DNA of 8,372 nucleotides from Rhodospirillaceae bacterium (lineage in GTDB: Bacteria > Pseudomonadota > Alphaproteobacteria > Rhodospirillales > Rhodospirillaceae), in contig JAFGWD010000268.1 in NCBI GenBank assembly GCA_016937315.1, forward strand, positions 1-8,372, read 5' to 3'. The translations under genes and the position numbers were made by a program. The notes below the pieces were generated by a model. It ran no database searches and was not told where the DNA came from. It saw only the letters and a list, made by a program, of their open reading frames with translations. Every line of letters begins with the position of its first letter. The stretch's first letter is position 1. Positions 1 through 6,453 of the stretch are shown here, one piece after another.

Positions 1-1448
1 CTGCGGATTCGGCTTTTTCCGCGCATCTGACGGGGCGAGAGACCCACGACCTGCGGCGCTGGCTGCTGGGGGGGGAAGACTCTATGCGCGGCGGTGTCAA
101 ATCCCGTGCACGGGGCCTCAAACGCCGGGTCGAGGACTTGGTGGCAGGTCATGCGGAGGCAGAGGCTGCGTTGGATGCTTTGTCCTGTGCGGCTCGTGCA
201 TTGCCCGCATCGGGATGGGAAGGCCGCTTGGGGGGACGCACACCCCACGGCCCAACCGAGGCTTTTTTGCTGTCCGTTCAGGACCAAGTCTTGGCCCGCG
301 CCGAAGAGCCCAACAGCCTTTATTCCTTAGAGGTCGCGCCCGCTCCCCTTAGCTCCGAAGTGGCGGAGACTCTCCCCGCTACCGACCGTGCGCTAGAAGA
401 TATCCTCGGTCCGGCTCGCGGTTTGGCGGCGATTTTACGCCGTCGCCTGTCCGAGGAAGTGGATACTCTGGAAGCCAGCTTTCGCCAACGCATGGAAGCC
501 ACCGCACGGACCCTGGAACACCGTGCCTTGCAACAGGTGGCGGCGTGGCGGGCGATGTTGAAGGACCTCTCTGCTACGACCCCGCCAGAATATGCGGATT
601 GGTTCGGCATCGAGCGTATTGAGGGCCGCAATATTGATCTCGGTTTTTACCGTCACTGGATTGATCCGACCATTCCCTTTGCCCAATCCTTAGCTGATGT
701 CGCCCACGGCATGGTGGTGACCTCTGCCACTCTCCGTGATGCCGGGGATGGGCCAGAAGGGGGGTGGGATGCGGCAGCTCTGACCGGGGGCACCGGACAT
801 TTCACGCGGCCTGCTTTACGTACCGCCGTGCCATCGCCCTTCCACTATGCAGAACAAACTCGCGTGTTCATTGTTCACGATATTGGCCGCACAGCGGGGG
901 CGGACGCTCTGGCAGCCGCCATGCGTGGGTTGTTCTTGGCATCCGGAGGCGGGGCGTTGGGGCTATTCACCGCCATTCAACGATTAAAGGATGTCCACGC
1001 CCGCATCAAAAGCCCCTTGGCCGAGGCGGGGCTGGATTTGTTGGCGCAACATGTGGATGGGCTGGACACCTCGACCTTGATTGACCTTTTTCGTGCCGAG
1101 GAAAATACCTGCCTGTTGGGAACGGATGCGGTGCGCGATGGTGTCGATGTGCCTGGACGGTCACTGCGTCTAATCGCCTTTGACCGCGTCCCGTGGCCAC
1201 GGCCTGGTATGCTGTATCGGGCGCGACGCGAGGCGTTTGGCGGAACGGCGTACACCGACCGTCTGACCCGCATGAAACTGCGCCAGGCTTTTGGTCGCCT
1301 GATCCGCCGCGCCGATGATCGTGGCGTTTTCGTGCTTTTGGCGCCACTGCCGTCACGGTTGTTGTCCGCATTTCCCGACGGTGTTGTGGCGGAGCGCATG
1401 GGTATTAAGGATGCAATTGAAAGAACACGCGATTTTCTTGGGACCTGA
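1..1448 (+). CDS. ATP-dependent DNA helicase, DinG/Rad3-like (superfamily 2), C-terminal part
   Basis: This is the C-terminal part of a DinG/XPD-like helicase, which unwinds DNA with ATP in replication and repair. The frame is open from the window edge (first full codon at base 3), and the residues before the ATG at 84 continue the family pattern (DSAFSAHLTGRETHDLRRW), so that ATG is internal and the real start lies upstream. Visible helicase-domain-2 motifs are TSATL (about 720-734), GTDAVRDGVDVPG (motif V, 1119-1157) and QAFGRLIRR (motif VI with its arginines, 1284-1310). Walker A and the DEAH-type box would be upstream and cannot be seen. The Glu/Arg-rich stretch around 370-560 fits the helical insert of this family. 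Alphaproteobacteria often carry such a protein of roughly 900 residues; 481 are visible here. Whether the four Fe-S cysteines are present cannot be judged. Family is confident; the exact role is not. Confidence 0.9.
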   Translation, partial: ADSAFSAHLTGRETHDLRRWLLGGEDSMRGGVKSRARGLKRRVEDLVAGHAEAEAALDALSCAARALPASGWEGRLGGRTPHGPTEAFLLSVQDQVLARAEEPNSLYSLEVAPAPLSSEVAETLPATDRALEDILGPARGLAAILRRRLSEEVDTLEASFRQRMEATARTLEHRALQQVAAWRAMLKDLSATTPPEYADWFGIERIEGRNIDLGFYRHWIDPTIPFAQSLADVAHGMVVTSATLRDAGDGPEGGWDAAALTGGTGHFTRPALRTAVPSPFHYAEQTRVFIVHDIGRTAGADALAAAMRGLFLASGGGALGLFTAIQRLKDVHARIKSPLAEAGLDLLAQHVDGLDTSTLIDLFRAEENTCLLGTDAVRDGVDVPGRSLRLIAFDRVPWPRPGMLYRARREAFGGTAYTDRLTRMKLRQAFGRLIRRADDRGVFVLLAPLPSRLLSAFPDGVVAERMGIKDAIERTRDFLGT

Positions 1449-1482
1449 CGGTCTCTTTGGTTTCCGGCAAGGGCAGCACGCC

Positions 1483-1511
1483 TTGACATTTGCATCATCC
1501 GGCCCGATTTT
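1483..1511 (+). promoter_or_regulatory. Possible sigma-70 promoter for the SPFH/NfeD operon
   Basis: A perfect -35 hexamer TTGACA (1483-1488) is followed after 17 bases by GATTTT (1506-1511), a weak -10 box that matches the consensus at three of six positions. It lies in the 134-base gap between the helicase stop and the SPFH start, about 70 bases before that start. The gap suggests that the SPFH/NfeD pair is transcribed separately from the helicase. The -10 is poor, so this is a suggestion. Confidence 0.35.
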
Positions 1512-1582
1512 TGAACTCTTCCGCCCATGCCTTACCCGCGCCTTTTCGGGATCGTTTCGGGTGGCAACATAAGGATCTTCGC

Positions 1583-2602
1583 ATGACAAGCCTGTTGCCG
1601 GTTTTCGCGATTGCCGTGGTGATTTTGACCCTAATCTTCGTTTTTCTTGGGGTCAAAGTGGTGTCTCAGGGCTGGGAATACACCGTTGAACGGTTCGGCC
1701 AATACACCAAAACCCTTCCCCCCGGCTTGCATGTCATCATTCCGTTCGTTGATCGTATCGGTGCACGCCTCAACATGATGGAACAAGTCTTGGATGTTCC
1801 AAGCCAGGGCGTTATTACGCGTGATAATGCCATGGTCACGGTCGATGGTGTGGTCTTTTATCAGGTTTTGGATGCGGCGAAGGCGGCCTACGAAGTGCGC
1901 CAGTTGGAATTCGCCACCTTAAATTTGACGATGACCAACATCCGGACCGTGATGGGCAGCATGGACTTGGACCAATTGCTGTCACAGCGCGACAAAATTA
2001 ACGCGGAATTGCTGACGGTTGTCGATCAAGCCACCAATCCGTGGGGTGTCAAAGTCACGCGTATCGAGATCAAGGACATCAGCCCGCCGGTCGATCTGGT
2101 GGATGCGATGGCGCGGCAAATGAAGGCCGAACGCCTGAAACGCGCCTCCATCCTGGAAGCCGAAGGCGAGCGCCAATCCCAAATTCTGCAAGCCGAAGGC
2201 ATGAAACAGGCCGCAATCTTAAGGGCGGAAGGTGCGCGAGAAGCTGCATTCCGCGAGGCTGAAGCCCGTGAAAGGTCGGCAGAGGCTGAGGCCAAGGCAA
2301 CCATGTCGGTCTCCCAAGCGATTGCCACGGGTGATGTGCAAGCCATCAATTATTTCGTGGCCTTGAAATACATTGAAAGCCTGCGTGATATCGCCAGCGC
2401 TCCCAACGGCAAACTGATTTTGATGCCATGGGAAGCGTCGAGCGTTCTGGGCTCTTTGGGAGGAATTGGTGAAATTGCCAAGCAAGTGTTCGGCAATCCG
2501 GACGCGCCAACGGCTCCTATTGCGCCGCCCCTCAAGGCCATGAAACCCACGTCTTCTCCATCGTCTTCTGAAACGTCACATAGCAACGGACCGTGGTCAT
2601 GA
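1583..2602 (+). CDS. Stomatin-like SPFH/Band 7 membrane protein (QmcA/YbbK type)
   Basis: An SPFH-domain protein of 339 residues, the kind that forms large oligomers in membrane microdomains and is linked to membrane protein quality control. A hydrophobic N-terminal anchor (residues 4-24) is followed by the SPFH domain (about 25-180) with the stomatin landmarks ERFGQYTKTLPPGLH, VPSQGVITRDNA and TNPWGVKVTRIEIKDI. A charged coiled coil (about 178-245) contains three near-perfect 11-residue repeats built around AEG (193-195, 204-206, 215-217). The end is a Pro/Ser-rich tail. The ATG at 1583 is chosen because AAGGA lies 7 bases upstream and the anchor follows directly; an ATG 31 codons earlier would add a non-family leader. 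The stop overlaps the start of the NfeD gene, the usual SPFH/NfeD partnership (E. coli ybbK-ybbL type). Family is very likely; the substrate is unknown. Confidence 0.92.
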   Translation: MTSLLPVFAIAVVILTLIFVFLGVKVVSQGWEYTVERFGQYTKTLPPGLHVIIPFVDRIGARLNMMEQVLDVPSQGVITRDNAMVTVDGVVFYQVLDAAKAAYEVRQLEFATLNLTMTNIRTVMGSMDLDQLLSQRDKINAELLTVVDQATNPWGVKVTRIEIKDISPPVDLVDAMARQMKAERLKRASILEAEGERQSQILQAEGMKQAAILRAEGAREAAFREAEARERSAEAEAKATMSVSQAIATGDVQAINYFVALKYIESLRDIASAPNGKLILMPWEASSVLGSLGGIGEIAKQVFGNPDAPTAPIAPPLKAMKPTSSPSSSETSHSNGPWS

Positions 2603-3072
2603 ACGTGTCTGAAATTTTCAGTGCGCCAATTGGTTATTGGCACTGGTGGATTGCAGCAACGATTCTGGGGGCTTTAGAAATGGCCTTGCCGGGGGTGGTC
2701 TTCCTCTGGCTTGGCATCGCTGCGGTGGTCAATGGTTTCCTCATTCTGGCGGCCCCTTTTCTCGGGTGGACGCCAGAATGGGGAGCACAACTGCTGATGT
2801 TCTCCGTGCTTGGGCTGGTGTCTCTGGCCGCTGGACGTCAACTCTGGCGTCATCGTCCAGGAAGCACCCCACACCCAACGCTGAACCGCCGAGGTACGGA
2901 ACTGATTGGTCGAGAGTGCCTTCTGGAACGGCCCATCGAGAATGGCCGAGGCCGCGTCCACCTCGGCGATACGTTGTGGTTGGTCAGTGGACCGGATTTG
3001 CCTGTCGGCACTGTGGTGCGCGTCACGGGGGTTGACGGGACGGCCTTGATGGTCGAAGCCGTTGAAAAGTGA
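2599..3072 (+). CDS. NfeD-family membrane protein (short form with OB-fold domain)
   Basis: A short NfeD-like protein of 157 residues, the partner of SPFH proteins. The N-terminal half is hydrophobic, with membrane segments at about 16-54 (probably two) and 62-80. The C-terminal half (about 98-155) is the soluble OB-fold domain, recognised by NRRGTELIGRE, NGRGRV, a GDTLWLV stretch, GPDLPVGT and VRVTGVDGTAL. The serine-protease domain of long NfeD proteins is absent, as is normal for the short form. The ATG at 2599 shares ATGA with the stop of the SPFH gene, so translation is probably coupled. A GTG at 2593 is a possible alternative start two codons earlier. The two proteins likely work as a complex in the inner membrane; this rests on the known family association, not on anything shown here. 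Confidence 0.9.
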   Translation: MNVSEIFSAPIGYWHWWIAATILGALEMALPGVVFLWLGIAAVVNGFLILAAPFLGWTPEWGAQLLMFSVLGLVSLAAGRQLWRHRPGSTPHPTLNRRGTELIGRECLLERPIENGRGRVHLGDTLWLVSGPDLPVGTVVRVTGVDGTALMVEAVEK

Positions 3073-3155
3073 CACGGAGATAAACGGATTCACGGAATCT
3101 TAAATCCAACAGGATAGAGTGCAGCATCGGTTCTCCTCAAACGTTGGACACCGCG

Positions 3156-4040
3156 ATGTCGCCGCCTTTTGCTTCCGCCTCTGTGGCCGATCCGTCGGCC
3201 CGTTTTCTGCAACGCCTGATGGCGGCGGTGATGCATGGCCACCGTCTGGACGATCCACGGGATTCGGTGATTTGCCGCCGCTGGGTGGAAATCGTTGATG
3301 GCATCCCCGATGGTAAGTTGTTCCAAATCATTCCACAGACTGTGCGCGGATTGTTTCGCGATCCAGAGGCCAAGGTTCGCCTCGAACGTTGCGGCCTGCG
3401 TGCCGACCTGCCGCTCAGGGTTGAAGCTATTGCGCCTTATGTCATCAGCTTTCGCCGTTTCATGGCCGCACGCACGAAACCCAATGACGAAGCCGTTACA
3501 CGCGGCATCATTGCCGGTTTGCGCCTGGAACTGCGGCGTCTGAAACGCCAATTTGATCACGTATTTGACCATGCTGCGGCGATGGAGGCCGAGCGTGAGC
3601 GCCTGTCCGTCGAAAACAAGAGCCTCCATCAGGAGGTCTTGTCTCTGCGTCTGGAGCGCGATGAAGCGCAACGACAAGTCGGTGAAGCCCGGTCCAAGGC
3701 CTTCCGCTTTCTGCGTCTTTATCTGTTTATGTTGAAAGAAGAATTGCAGCGTCGCCGCCAGGATCCCATTCGTATGGTGACGGTGGAAGTCGCTATCGAA
3801 ACCAATCTTGCGACACTGGAAGCTTTGGGGTGGCAGGATCAGGCCAAGAAAAGCGCACGGGAAATCTTAGGTCCCGATCTTTACGCCGTGTATTTCGATG
3901 GTGGAGATGTTCCTCCGCTTCCGCCTGAGGTCCCGCGCTCCGAACCTGCGGATGCCAAACGTACGTCACCCGCGCCGTATTTCCCATTGGGAGAGATCCG
4001 CCGCGAGTCTAGCCGCAATTTTCCACAGAATCTGATGTAA
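3156..4040 (+). CDS. Coiled-coil protein of unknown function
   Basis: I do not recognise this family. The protein (294 residues from ATG 3156) has a globular-looking N-terminal half with an RRWVEIVDGIPDGK segment. A long charged helix (about 122-200), rich in Glu, Arg and Leu, looks like a coiled coil. The region ending near residue 248 (LEALGWQDQAKKSAREILG then DLYAVYFDG) may be a small folded domain. A Pro-rich, probably disordered tail follows. No signal peptide or membrane segment is visible, so it is probably cytoplasmic. The start is uncertain: neither ATG 3156 nor TTG 3144 has a clear ribosome-binding site. It lies 83 bases after the NfeD gene in the same direction and could belong to that transcript. 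A 588-base open frame on the opposite strand covers the first two thirds; it has no family features and is judged a shadow. Confidence 0.72.
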   Translation: MSPPFASASVADPSARFLQRLMAAVMHGHRLDDPRDSVICRRWVEIVDGIPDGKLFQIIPQTVRGLFRDPEAKVRLERCGLRADLPLRVEAIAPYVISFRRFMAARTKPNDEAVTRGIIAGLRLELRRLKRQFDHVFDHAAAMEAERERLSVENKSLHQEVLSLRLERDEAQRQVGEARSKAFRFLRLYLFMLKEELQRRRQDPIRMVTVEVAIETNLATLEALGWQDQAKKSAREILGPDLYAVYFDGGDVPPLPPEVPRSEPADAKRTSPAPYFPLGEIRRESSRNFPQNLM

Positions 4041-4090
4041 AAGAGGGGGTGCTGTCCACTGCGCGTCTCCGTGCGGTGGTCCTGCCCCCT
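4039..4090 (-). terminator. Large hairpin with T-tract, terminator of the bioMNY operon
   Basis: The convergent gap holds a long imperfect hairpin. The outer arms AGGGGG (4044-4049) and CCCCCT (4085-4090) pair perfectly, and inner arms around CCAC/GTGG extend the stem with some mismatches and wobble pairs. Read leftward, the stem is followed by CTCTTTT (4045-4039), so it fits a rho-independent terminator for the minus-strand operon. There is no T-run on the plus side, although the stem might still slow transcription of the coiled-coil gene, whose stop codon it touches. Confidence 0.6.
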
Positions 4091-4160
4091 GACGGCATAA
4101 AAACGCTACTGATCCTCTGCTGTCAGCACGGGTTCAGCGGTGCATCTGCCTTTGTCCGCG

Positions 4161-4700
4161 CTATCTTTTAATGATCGGGTAGGCTTTTTTTACGGCTACG
4201 GCCAGCATGGCAGCGAGCACCGCTTTGATCAGGTCTCCGGGCAAGAAAATCATAGAGCTTGTTGCGGCCTTGGCGAGGCCGATTTTAGACACCGCACCCA
4301 GCCAAGGAATCCCCAACAAATAGACCATGCCAATGCCGCCAACCACGCAGGCGGAGAATGCCTTCATGGTGTTCAAGCCATACCACATGCGTTCGACCAG
4401 CCAGCCGGTCACAAAGGCTCCCAGGATATAACCAATCGCAAAGCCGCCGGTGGGGCCTAAAAAGATGCCGATTCCGCCGCGTCCACCGGCCAGCAGTGGC
4501 AATCCGGCTGCGACCAGAGCCATAAAAACCGCTTGTGCCATGAGTCCGCGCTTTGCCCCAAGGATTGCGCCGGATAGCATGACCCCGAGGCTCTGTGCCG
4601 TGACCGGAACCCCGGGAAGGACGGGAATCATTGGTAACAGGCCGAGCGCTGCCGTCAGCGCGGCGAACAATGCTGCATAGACCATATCTTTGACCGACAT
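4161..4700 (-). CDS. bioY: Biotin transporter S component BioY
   Basis: The membrane-embedded biotin-binding subunit of an ECF-type importer (179 residues, usual size for BioY). Mostly hydrophobic, with about six membrane helices. Family signatures are PVTAQSLGVMLSGAILG (32-48), AGLPLLAGGRGG followed by GPTGGFAIGYILGAF (65-96), and FLPGDLIKAVLAA (152-164). The start at 4700 (MSVKDMVYAAL) is chosen because AAGGA lies about 8 bases upstream and the first helix follows at once; a longer in-frame version from 4766 would run into bioN. It is the third gene of bioM-bioN-bioY, 19 bases after the bioN stop. BioY can work alone in some bacteria, but with BioM and BioN it forms the high-affinity, ATP-driven system. 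Seven As near the 3' end encode two lysines; I see no reason to propose frameshifting. Confidence 0.95.
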   Translation of the reverse strand: MSVKDMVYAALFAALTAALGLLPMIPVLPGVPVTAQSLGVMLSGAILGAKRGLMAQAVFMALVAAGLPLLAGGRGGIGIFLGPTGGFAIGYILGAFVTGWLVERMWYGLNTMKAFSACVVGGIGMVYLLGIPWLGAVSKIGLAKAATSSMIFLPGDLIKAVLAAMLAVAVKKAYPIIKR

Positions 4701-4719
4701 CTTGACGTTCCTTTTGTCC

Positions 4720-5319
4720 TTAGTTTCCGTCGTAACCACGTGCGGAGATGGCCTCGGCCAGATCATCCGCCATACGCAAAGTACGCACCAGTAGTGGCAT
4801 GACGACGGCGAACAGGCTGCCTTCTAGTCCCCGTGCTTTTTGCGCTTCGCGGATTTCCGTAACCATGGTGAATAATACAGGAATAAAACGAATAGCCAAA
4901 GATAAGGTCAAGCCGGTTTTAGCGGGGTTTATTCCGATGTATTTAAGTGGCGTAAAACAGTATTCAAGCGCATCGACCATGGCCGAAACGCGTGTGGTCA
5001 ACGTTAACGCAACCGCCAGAAGAATTACGGTGCCCAAACGTGCTGTAACCAGGAAGGCGGAAACCGGATCACCGACGACAATGTGAAAGGTGGCGAGGGC
5101 TGCAATCAGAGTGGCTGCGGGCGTGATTTGTTTCACAATCGGTGCCAAAGGCAGCCAAGCGGAGAGAGGGAGCAGGGCCGCAAATCCGATGAATCCCCCA
5201 AGAATGCGTGGATCGTTGGTCAGAAACACGGCAGCACCGGTGAAAGCCAGAACCAGCAGCTTGAATCCCGCAGGCAGGCGGTGCAGCCATGTGATGCGAG
5301 ACAGGCAAATTTCAAACAT
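4720..5319 (-). CDS. bioN: Energy-coupling factor transmembrane subunit BioN (EcfT)
   Basis: The transmembrane coupling subunit of the biotin ECF importer, which links ATP hydrolysis by BioM to movement of BioY (199 residues). Several membrane helices are visible at about 19-35, 41-58, 67-84, 88-107 and 138-154. The hallmark is two Ala-Arg-Gly coupling motifs in the cytoplasmic helices, EAQKARGLE (158-166) and EAISARGYD (189-197), which dock on the ATPases. The start at 5319 (MFEICLSRITWLHRLPAG) lies inside the end of bioM, giving an 8-base overlap (ATGTTTGA) and probable translational coupling; the longer open frame from 5424 is out-of-frame bioM sequence. The motifs are intact and the length is usual, so I expect a functional subunit. 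Confidence 0.93.
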   Translation of the reverse strand: MFEICLSRITWLHRLPAGFKLLVLAFTGAAVFLTNDPRILGGFIGFAALLPLSAWLPLAPIVKQITPAATLIAALATFHIVVGDPVSAFLVTARLGTVILLAVALTLTTRVSAMVDALEYCFTPLKYIGINPAKTGLTLSLAIRFIPVLFTMVTEIREAQKARGLEGSLFAVVMPLLVRTLRMADDLAEAISARGYDGN

Positions 5320-6007
5320 TGCCCATGTCCTCGGCGGCCATGAGGTTGCGATAGAACGGAAGGGCCTGGGACGGTGGAGCATCGCACACAATCTGCCCCG
5401 CCTCGAACACCAGAACCCGCTCAAAATCGGTCAAAAAGTCCAAATCGTGAGACACCACGATGGCGGTTTGCGGCAGTGCGGCGATTGCCTTGGCGACACG
5501 GCGCTTGTTCCGTAAATCCAGCAATGTCGTGGGTTCGTCAAAGACCACATAGTCCGGTTCCATCACCAGGACCGAGGAAATCGCCAGCATTTGTTTTTGT
5601 CCACCGGATAACAGGTGTGCTGAACGTTGGCGCAAGGTTTCCATGCCATAACGCGCCAGCACCGCATCGACGCGTGTGGCGATTTCGGCCTTGGGCAGTT
5701 TCAGGTTTTTCAGACCGAACGCGATGTCTTCTTCGACGAGAGGGTAAACAATTTGATTGTCTGGGTTCTGGAACACGAAACCGACCTTGCGGCGGATTGC
5801 CCGTGCGTCTGCCTTTGTGGACAGGCCGTCGATCTTGACCGTACCCTCGGTTGGCGTAATTAAGCCGTTCAGCAGGCGGGCGAAGGTGCTTTTTCCAGAC
5901 CCGTTGGCACCAACCACAGCCACGCGCCGTTCGTCCAAGGTCAGCGTCAGGTGCTCCAGAACGGACAGGTCGCCGAAGCGCATGCTTACGTTATCGAATT
6001 CGATCAT
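5312..6007 (-). CDS. bioM: Biotin transporter ATP-binding subunit BioM (EcfA)
   Basis: The cytoplasmic ABC ATPase that powers biotin uptake (231 residues). All motifs are in order: Walker A GANGSGKS (33-40), Q-loop FQNPDNQIV (79-87, typical of ECF ATPases), signature LSGGQKQ (133-139), Walker B YVVFDEPT with catalytic Glu158 (153-160), D-loop LLDLR (162-166) and switch His187 in SHD. The start at 6007 (MIEFDNVSMRFG) is chosen because the ABC fold begins there; a GGGGTGG stretch lies upstream, and the extension from 6091 looks like 5' leader. BioM is probably used twice per complex, as no second ATPase gene is present. It heads the operon; its upstream region overlaps the promoter region of the divergent tRNA-Leu gene. 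No BioR box (TTATNNATAA type) was found upstream by eye. Confidence 0.94.
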   Translation of the reverse strand: MIEFDNVSMRFGDLSVLEHLTLTLDERRVAVVGANGSGKSTFARLLNGLITPTEGTVKIDGLSTKADARAIRRKVGFVFQNPDNQIVYPLVEEDIAFGLKNLKLPKAEIATRVDAVLARYGMETLRQRSAHLLSGGQKQMLAISSVLVMEPDYVVFDEPTTLLDLRNKRRVAKAIAALPQTAIVVSHDLDFLTDFERVLVFEAGQIVCDAPPSQALPFYRNLMAAEDMGNV

Positions 6008-6082
6008 CGAAAAACCACCCCAAAAACCGGAACCTTTACCTACTGCGGCACGAAGAATGGTGCAAGACATCCGTCCAGGCTC

Positions 6083-6111
6083 TTGCCACATCCTTCGGCG
6101 TTGGGTAGGGT
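6083..6111 (+). promoter_or_regulatory. Possible promoter of the tRNA-Leu gene
   Basis: TTGCCA (6083-6088, five of six consensus positions) and TAGGGT (6106-6111, three of six, including positions 2 and 6) are separated by 17 bases. Transcription would begin at about 6118, three bases before the mature tRNA, in a GC-rich discriminator as is common at stable-RNA promoters. It is read by eye and not tested. Confidence 0.4.
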
Positions 6112-6120
6112 CATGCCGCT

Positions 6121-6206
6121 GCCCGCTTGATGGAATCGGTAGACATAACGGACTTAAAATCCGTAGCCCTTTGGGCGTGGGGGTTCGAGTCCCCCAGCGG
6201 GCACCA
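6121..6206 (+). tRNA. tRNA-Leu (anticodon UAA)
   Basis: An 86-base type II tRNA. The acceptor arms GCCCGCT (6121-6127) and AGCGGGC (6196-6202) pair fully, followed by discriminator A and an encoded CCA. The D-arm contains the usual AATCGGTAGAC. The anticodon stem ACGGA/TCCGT encloses the loop CTTAAAA, with anticodon TAA at 6155-6157, reading UUA (and UUG by wobble). The long variable arm (AGCCC/GGGCG region) and discriminator A are typical of leucine tRNAs. The T-arm is GGGGG-TTCGAGT-CCCCC. The gene is divergent from bioM and intact, with no sign of an integrated element at its 3' end. Confidence 0.97.
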
Positions 6207-6264
6207 TCAGACCAATGCGACGCGCTCGTGCGCTGCAGGTTGGGGATTGTTCATCTTTCAAAGG

Positions 6265-6300
6265 ATGGGATTCGTGATGACGCCTATGGGCATCCCATAG
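6265..6300 (+). repeat. Two mutually exclusive hairpins between tRNA-Leu and its terminator
   Basis: CTATGGG (6284-6290) and CCCATAG (6294-6300) form a perfect 7-bp stem with a CAT loop. An earlier ATGGGAT (6265-6271) can instead pair with ATCCCAT (6292-6298), so only one fold can form at a time. The segment lies in the 237-base gap between the tRNA and the next gene, upstream of a terminator. It may be part of a tRNA trailer or of a small RNA. A seven-residue frame (ATG at 6278, stop at 6299-6301 region) with AAAGGATGGG before it is too short to call. Confidence 0.4.
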
Positions 6301-6328
6301 ACTCTGTCGTTTCCGAAGTGCGCTCCAG

Positions 6329-6362
6329 AGCCTGTTCCGTTCAATTGGAACAGGCTTGTTTT
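6329..6362 (+). terminator. Rho-independent terminator after tRNA-Leu
   Basis: AGCCTGTTCC (6329-6338) and GGAACAGGCT (6347-6356) form a perfect 10-bp stem with an 8-base loop, followed by TTGTTTT (6356-6362). No T-run exists on the other strand, so it acts on plus-strand transcripts, most likely that of tRNA-Leu about 120 bases upstream. The convergent small exported-protein gene ends at 6444. Confidence 0.75.
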
Positions 6363-6437
6363 ATGAATTTCCGCGACTCTTCCGGCGATAAGGAAGCCTC
6401 AGGGAGAGGGGCGTCCCCCTCGTCTGCGGCGAAGGAC

Positions 6438-6453
6438 GGGGCGTTAACGCCCC
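6438..6453. repeat. Perfect 16-base palindrome at a stop codon
   Basis: GGGGCGTTAACGCCCC is a complete palindrome whose centre TTAA contains the stop codon of the minus-strand gene. It could cruciform or bind a dimeric protein, but no T-run follows it on either strand, so it is not a standard terminator. It may be chance within GC-rich DNA. Confidence 0.45.

Noticed and set aside
977..1528. A 183-codon minus-strand frame opposite the helicase
   Set aside because: Very rich in Arg and Ser, overlaps conserved helicase motifs V and VI on the other strand, and has no recognisable features.
3087..3099. Small hairpin GATTC-ACG-GAATC as a terminator after the NfeD gene
   Set aside because: The stem is only 5 bp, AT-rich, and is not followed by a T-run.
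3090..3677. A 195-codon open frame on the minus strand opposite the coiled-coil gene
   Set aside because: It has no family features, signal or ribosome-binding site, is rich in His/Gln/Arg as expected for an antisense shadow, and the plus-strand protein has a credible coiled coil and domain layout.
4185..4191. Seven-base A/T run near the end of bioY as a programmed frameshift site
   Set aside because: The zero frame gives a normal BioY length and end, and no downstream extension in another frame looks meaningful.
6121..6206. tRNA-Leu as an integration site of a mobile element
   Set aside because: The gene is intact, with no direct repeat of its 3' end seen in the window and no integrase or phage-like gene nearby.
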